From contig JAHOYT010000004.1 in assembly GCA_019038645.1 (NCBI GenBank), positions 1 to 55,938 on the forward strand: a stretch of 55,938 nt of DNA. Direction: 5' to 3'. This document shows, in pieces, positions 52,099 to 55,938 of this stretch. Both the position numbers and the translations under genes were made by a program. This stretch comes from Bacteroidales bacterium. GTDB lineage: Bacteria > Bacteroidota > Bacteroidia > Bacteroidales > UBA12077. The stretch's first letter is position 1. Each line of letters begins with the position of its first letter. The notes beneath the pieces were generated by a model. The model ran no database searches. It was not told the origin of the DNA and saw only the letters and a program-made list of their open reading frames with translations.

Positions 52099-54498
52099 CT
52101 ACTTATTTTCCAGCTCTTTTAAAATCATCTCTATTTTCTCATTTAAAAGATTTACCTCATTTTCCAATGCTTCATATTTCTTTTGCTCTGTCTCAATAAT
52201 TTCCTGTTGTTCTTTTATTGCCTGTAATAATACAGCAGTCATTTTTGAGTAATCCATTGCCAATTTACCTTTTGAACTTATACTTACAAGTTCAGGAAAA
52301 AAAAGTTGAACCTCCTGTGCAATAAAACCTAAATTTCTTTTCGGTTCAGGAGTCATGTGTTTTTTAAATGTAAAATAAACAGGATTAATTTGCTGAACTT
52401 TTGGTAAAACATTTTCAAGCTTCTCAATATTTTCTTTTAATGTACTGTCTGAATCTTCTGTGAGTGCACCTGCAATCCACAAATTACCAATCCAATCTAA
52501 TTCCAGGGCATTTGTTCTTGTGCTGTTATCAGTTCCGTTTCCCACAATAAATAAAGGATTATCACCATACGGGAAGTTATAAGATGTATTTCCTATTTCT
52601 GCATTAAAAGCTCCCATAACAAAAGTATTATAACAACTGGCAATTGTACCATTGCCAAATGCAGTTGCTAAATAGTTATTTGCTTCTGCAGAAGCACCTG
52701 CTGCAAAAGACCAGTCACCCGAAGCAATACTACCATCTCCCATTGCAACTGAATACCAGCCATTTGCTTGTGTAGAACTACCTAATGCAAGAGCAGAAAT
52801 CCCCAGTGTGCTGGTTCTGTTTCCTAAAGCCACAGAGTTTGAACCAGTAGCATGTGCATTCACTCCCATTGCCAAAGCACCATATCCATCAGAAATCGAT
52901 CCGTACCCGATTGCCATTGCAGCATTAGCTGTTGCTTCTGAACTAAATCCCATAGCGGTTGAATACCATCCTGTTGCTTGTGTTCTTGCACCCATAGCTG
53001 TTGAATACCACGTTGTTGCTGTAGTATTAAATCCTACTGCAGTAGAAAATTCACCTGATGCCAGATTATTTGCTCCTAAGGCAAATGCTCCTTTATTACT
53101 AGCCTCACAACCTAAACCTATGGCATAAGCATATTCCCCGGTTGCTCTGGTTTTCAAACCTGTAGTATTTCCCAGGGAATCAATACCAACGGAACCAAAA
53201 GCAAAACTTTTGTTTGCACTGGCCACTGCACCTGAACCCAATGCTACAGCATCGTCTCCGGTTGCTTTTGCTTCATACCCAAAAGCAAACGAATTGGTCT
53301 GAGCCTCGGCTTCCCAGCCAATTGCTGTTGAATAATTCCCGTGTGCAATACTTTTATAACCAAATGCCTGCGACCAGTCTCCTTTAGCTATATTCTGATA
53401 ACCAAGCGAAATTGAATTTTCACCTACGCTATCTGCTGAACCAACATGAATTACACCAGCCATTAATGCCGATTTCTCAGGATACCACATAACCCTTGAT
53501 TCGTTTAATATCTGACTAGCGCTGGAGCTACCTGTAATATTAAAATATTCTTTTACTCCAGCTTTTGTAGGGCTTCTTCCACTTACCGCAAATCCGCCAA
53601 CACTACCTTTTGTCAGTAAAGTATCACTTATATAGATTCTTGTGCTATCACGTGTTACTTCCATATAATTGTTTAACGTACCTTTTGTTGGACTTCTTCC
53701 GCTAACAGCAAATCCACCAACTCTTCCTTTTGTACTAATAGAATCGTTTACGTAAATTCGAGTACTATCCTGTGTAACAACTAAATAATTTTCATTAATT
53801 CCTTTCGTGGGAGATCTTCCGCTAACAGCAAAACCACCCACAGAGCCTTTAGATTGTATTGTATCGTTAACATAAATTCGAGTACTATCAGGTGTTACTA
53901 TAAAAATTTCTGTTTCTTCAGCTTTTGTAGGGCTTCGGCCACTAACAGCAAAACCACCAACTGTTCCTTTTGTGGCCTCGTCAACAATAACTTTTACTCC
54001 ATCGGGAAATACTGCAAATACAACATTCCCATCGTGATCTTTTACAGCAAACAGTGTATCCGGTTCAGGAATATAAATATTTTCAGATCCCAGATTAGAT
54101 GCTGAACTCGCATACAAGGCATAAGGTACTGAAAGCAACTGGAATGCTCCTAAATCAGTTAATCCTGAGCCTGCATCTACTTTTACACCAATAAACTTTT
54201 TATCAGCTTCCCATTCTATTGAAGATATGTCTCCAACAACAGGAGTTCCGGTTCCAATAATGAGGTTTACTAAACCATGTGCATTAGTAATTTTATCATG
54301 ACTTTCAGTAAATAAAACTGGTCCTGCTGCATTATTATCAATAATGGATATTTGAATCTCTACAGCCTGACCTGAAATAAGCTCTCCACTGCTATTTCGT
54401 AGTACCGCCTGATAATTAAATTGTTCAGGGATTTGTGTATAACCGTTCAAGGATAGTATACACAAAAAGATGACAAATAAAAACGTTATCCTTCTCAT
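52099..54498 (-). CDS. Secreted repeat adhesin-like protein with YadA-type head and C-terminal S74 chaperone
   Basis: 799 residues with a signal peptide (to about residue 21). The N-terminal domain (to 177) is nearly identical in plan to the paralogue at 47589. Four 40-residue repeats with GGFAVSGRSPTK occupy 178-about 333. A YadA-head-like region of 14-residue units (about 350-690; pattern GxxSxAxGxxxxAxx) follows. An S74 intramolecular chaperone domain comes next, opening DSDSTLKENIEKLENVLPKVQQINPVYF with Ser and Lys of the self-cleavage dyad kept, then GFIAQEVQLFFPELV and a terminal coiled coil (about 750-799). Such proteins trimerise and release the mature fibre. Confidence 0.88.
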   Translation of the reverse strand: MRRITFLFVIFLCILSLNGYTQIPEQFNYQAVLRNSSGELISGQAVEIQISIIDNNAAGPVLFTESHDKITNAHGLVNLIIGTGTPVVGDISSIEWEADKKFIGVKVDAGSGLTDLGAFQLLSVPYALYASSASNLGSENIYIPEPDTLFAVKDHDGNVVFAVFPDGVKVIVDEATKGTVGGFAVSGRSPTKAEETEIFIVTPDSTRIYVNDTIQSKGSVGGFAVSGRSPTKGINENYLVVTQDSTRIYVNDSISTKGRVGGFAVSGRSPTKGTLNNYMEVTRDSTRIYISDTLLTKGSVGGFAVSGRSPTKAGVKEYFNITGSSSASQILNESRVMWYPEKSALMAGVIHVGSADSVGENSISLGYQNIAKGDWSQAFGYKSIAHGNYSTAIGWEAEAQTNSFAFGYEAKATGDDAVALGSGAVASANKSFAFGSVGIDSLGNTTGLKTRATGEYAYAIGLGCEASNKGAFALGANNLASGEFSTAVGFNTTATTWYSTAMGARTQATGWYSTAMGFSSEATANAAMAIGYGSISDGYGALAMGVNAHATGSNSVALGNRTSTLGISALALGSSTQANGWYSVAMGDGSIASGDWSFAAGASAEANNYLATAFGNGTIASCYNTFVMGAFNAEIGNTSYNFPYGDNPLFIVGNGTDNSTRTNALELDWIGNLWIAGALTEDSDSTLKENIEKLENVLPKVQQINPVYFTFKKHMTPEPKRNLGFIAQEVQLFFPELVSISSKGKLAMDYSKMTAVLLQAIKEQQEIIETEQKKYEALENEVNLLNEKIEMILKELENK

Positions 54499-54596
54499 AA
54501 TAATTAGTTTATAATTTTAAAAGGAAAGATAACGTTTTAAATGTTAATTATCAAATTGAACTATTTAATGTACTATTTTTAAAGATTAACGTTTTA

Positions 54597-55938
54597 CTAT
54601 TCATTTTCTAATAACTTAATTATTTCATCTAATTTTTGTTTTAATTCTTCTATCTGAGATTGTTGTTCTTTAATTGCTTCAACCAAAACTGCAGTTATAG
54701 GAGCATATTTCATTGAATAAACAGTTTCTTCGGAACCGTCTACAACTTCAGGGATAATATCGATAACTTCTTGAGCTATGAATCCTATCTCATGTCCAAT
54801 CATCTCTGGGTCTTTCCAATCAAAACTTACTCCTCTTATTTTTAAAACTTTATCTAATGCTCCGTCGATTGTTTGTATATTTTGTTTTTTTCTTCTATCA
54901 CTTAAACTATTCCACGAATAGTCTCCTCCTCCACGACCATTAACATAAAAAGTATAATCCAGAGGATTATCACCGGCCACTCCATTTATTACGACCTGAT
55001 TATTATCAAATTCACCATAAATTAAAGTGCTGGTTGAGTTATTTGCAATGTATAATTTATCATTACCCGTTTTTCCAGTACCGGCATTATTACCTAAACA
55101 TACGTTATCACTTCCTAATCTAGTAAGATATCCTCCCATTCCGGCACCGGCGCCTACAAATGTATTATTATTACCACTGCTCTCACCACCCCAACTAGAA
55201 CCTCCACCATAGCCCAATACTGTATTGTTTTCTCCAACAACATTTCTACCGGCATCAATTCCAAGTATTACTGTTCCAAAAGTTTCATGCGAAGTAGCAT
55301 AATCATTAGTTCCTGTTCTGTCTCCAATGCAAATATTATCATCACCTGTAATATTTTTACCTGCTTCGTTACCAATAAATGTACTATGCGTATTACCCGA
55401 AGCATTTTCCCCTGCAAGATTTCCAATAAAAATATTATCATACCCACTTACATTACTATATCCACTTTTATATCCTATGAATACATTCTCATGTCCACTT
55501 ATATTCTCAAAACCTGTCTGATGACCCACAAACACATTGTTATCACCACCACTATTATTTTTTCCAGATTCATAACCTATAAATGTATTGTATTCACCAG
55601 AAGTATTAGATCTTCCTGAAAGATAACCCATAAATGAATTATAGCTTGCGTTATTTAAGTATCCTGACTGAAAACCAAGAAAAGTATTATATGACCCTAA
55701 TTGGTTAGATAAGCCAGATTCGTAACCTAACATAATATTATAAAGTCCTGTTGTAATGGATTCGCCAGCATTATGACCAATAAAATAGTTTTGTTTATTT
55801 AAATTAAGAAAGTTTTCAGCAGCACCACTTTCAATGTTTGCAACACCAAAGCCTGCCGTAGAATCCATTACATAAATTCTGGCACTATCTTGTGTTACAA
55901 CAAGATATTCACTGGTTATTCCTTTTGTTGGTGAACGA
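54597..55938 (-). CDS. Repeat protein with S74 chaperone domain, N-terminus beyond the window (partial)
   Basis: The reading frame stays open to the window edge. Upstream of the first internal ATG (55868) it still encodes RSPTKGITSEYLVVTQDSAR, part of the 40-residue repeat, so the gene is truncated by the window. It continues with 16-18-residue repeats of the N-x-F-I-G-Y type, then an S74 domain: SLSDRRKKQNIQTIDGALDKVLKIRGVSFDW with Ser-Asp and Lys, GHEIGFIAQEVIDIIPEVV, and a final coiled coil (EAIKEQQSQIEELKQKLDEI). Third paralogue of the family; the gene order suggests tandem duplication. Confidence 0.88.
   Translation of the reverse strand, partial: RSPTKGITSEYLVVTQDSARIYVMDSTAGFGVANIESGAAENFLNLNKQNYFIGHNAGESITTGLYNIMLGYESGLSNQLGSYNTFLGFQSGYLNNASYNSFMGYLSGRSNTSGEYNTFIGYESGKNNSGGDNNVFVGHQTGFENISGHENVFIGYKSGYSNVSGYDNIFIGNLAGENASGNTHSTFIGNEAGKNITGDDNICIGDRTGTNDYATSHETFGTVILGIDAGRNVVGENNTVLGYGGGSSWGGESSGNNNTFVGAGAGMGGYLTRLGSDNVCLGNNAGTGKTGNDKLYIANNSTSTLIYGEFDNNQVVINGVAGDNPLDYTFYVNGRGGGDYSWNSLSDRRKKQNIQTIDGALDKVLKIRGVSFDWKDPEMIGHEIGFIAQEVIDIIPEVVDGSEETVYSMKYAPITAVLVEAIKEQQSQIEELKQKLDEIIKLLENE

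Noticed and set aside
55287-55619. Plus-strand reading frames opposite the repeat-protein genes
   Set aside because: They are shadows of the repeats: low-complexity Ile/Thr/Ser sequences with the same periodicity as the real genes on the minus strand.
55868-55868. ATG at 55868 as the true start of the last gene
   Set aside because: The frame stays open upstream to the window edge and still encodes the 40-residue repeat, so the gene begins outside the window and this Met is internal.
47589-55938. CRISPR array or DNA satellite
   Set aside because: The periodic sequence is coding: 51-base and 120-base periods correspond to in-frame 17- and 40-residue protein repeats with synonymous drift, and no identical direct repeats with unique spacers occur.
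52099-55938. Phage tail fibre genes (prophage)
   Set aside because: S74 domains are common in phage fibres, but these proteins have Sec signal peptides and Bacteroidota surface-protein N-termini, and there are no capsid, portal, terminase or integrase genes nearby.

Overview
The window comes from an AT-rich member of the Bacteroidota, most likely class Bacteroidia (Bacteroidales/Marinilabiliales-like). Evidence: promoter boxes of the Bacteroidota type (TAnnTTTG near -7, TTTG about 20 bases upstream), almost no Shine-Dalgarno sequences, and lineage-typical families (PCMD-domain lipoprotein, DUF6122, DUF5684, AddAB-type nuclease, proteins with the NYQAVLR N-terminus common in secreted Bacteroidota proteins). 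No rRNA, tRNA, phage or plasmid genes were recognised. It looks like chromosomal core genome with a few accessory blocks.

Layout. 1-9.6 kb: an M3 metallopeptidase lipoprotein, a small terminated RNA or leader, a DUF554 membrane protein, a three-gene set for cell-wall amino-sugar recycling (AmgK-like kinase, free RapZ C-terminal domain, MurU-like nucleotidyltransferase), NhaA, a membrane-anchored protein of unknown function, a flavoprotein and a SnoaL-like protein. 9.7-11.5 kb: a radical SAM protein and a U32-like protein. 11.7-17.6 kb: a minus-strand operon TetR - porin-like barrel - ABC ATPase - two FtsX-type permeases - LolA-like carrier. 17.7-19.9 kb: AlkD-like repair protein, small membrane protein, YbaK-type deacylase, DUF3795 protein.

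19.9-28.5 kb (minus strand) is the most distinctive region. It is a 14-gene run headed by a DUF134 regulator, with DUF5320, a zinc ribbon, a ferredoxin, four NifX/orange-protein-like cluster-binding proteins, two MinD-type ATPases each with inserted ferredoxin cysteines, a CoA-disulfide-reductase-like flavoprotein, a free-standing archaeal-type ThrRS editing domain, an MBL hydrolase, a DUF4405 membrane protein and a CGGC protein. Its core resembles the orange-protein (ORP) operon of Desulfovibrio and contains no nitrogenase genes.

28.6-37.3 kb: mnmA, then addA, a YhcC-type radical SAM gene, and addB. 37.7-47.5 kb: a DUF5684 membrane protein, a K+ channel fused to 17 perfectly phased 12-residue repeats, a beta-propeller protein, a secreted nickel superoxide dismutase, a methyltransferase, a PCMD lipoprotein with an outer-membrane barrel and DUF6122 protein, trmD and hsp20. 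47.6 kb to the end: three paralogous secreted repeat proteins (two with C-terminal S74 chaperone domains) around a vWA-domain membrane protein.

Several kinds of small repeat occur: a 16-bp palindrome that in two places lies in-frame in genes and encodes an AGRQ peptide, two MITE-like elements with related ends, an 81-bp inverted-repeat element with a 5-bp flanking duplication, and low-complexity intergenic tracts sharing a common set of short words.
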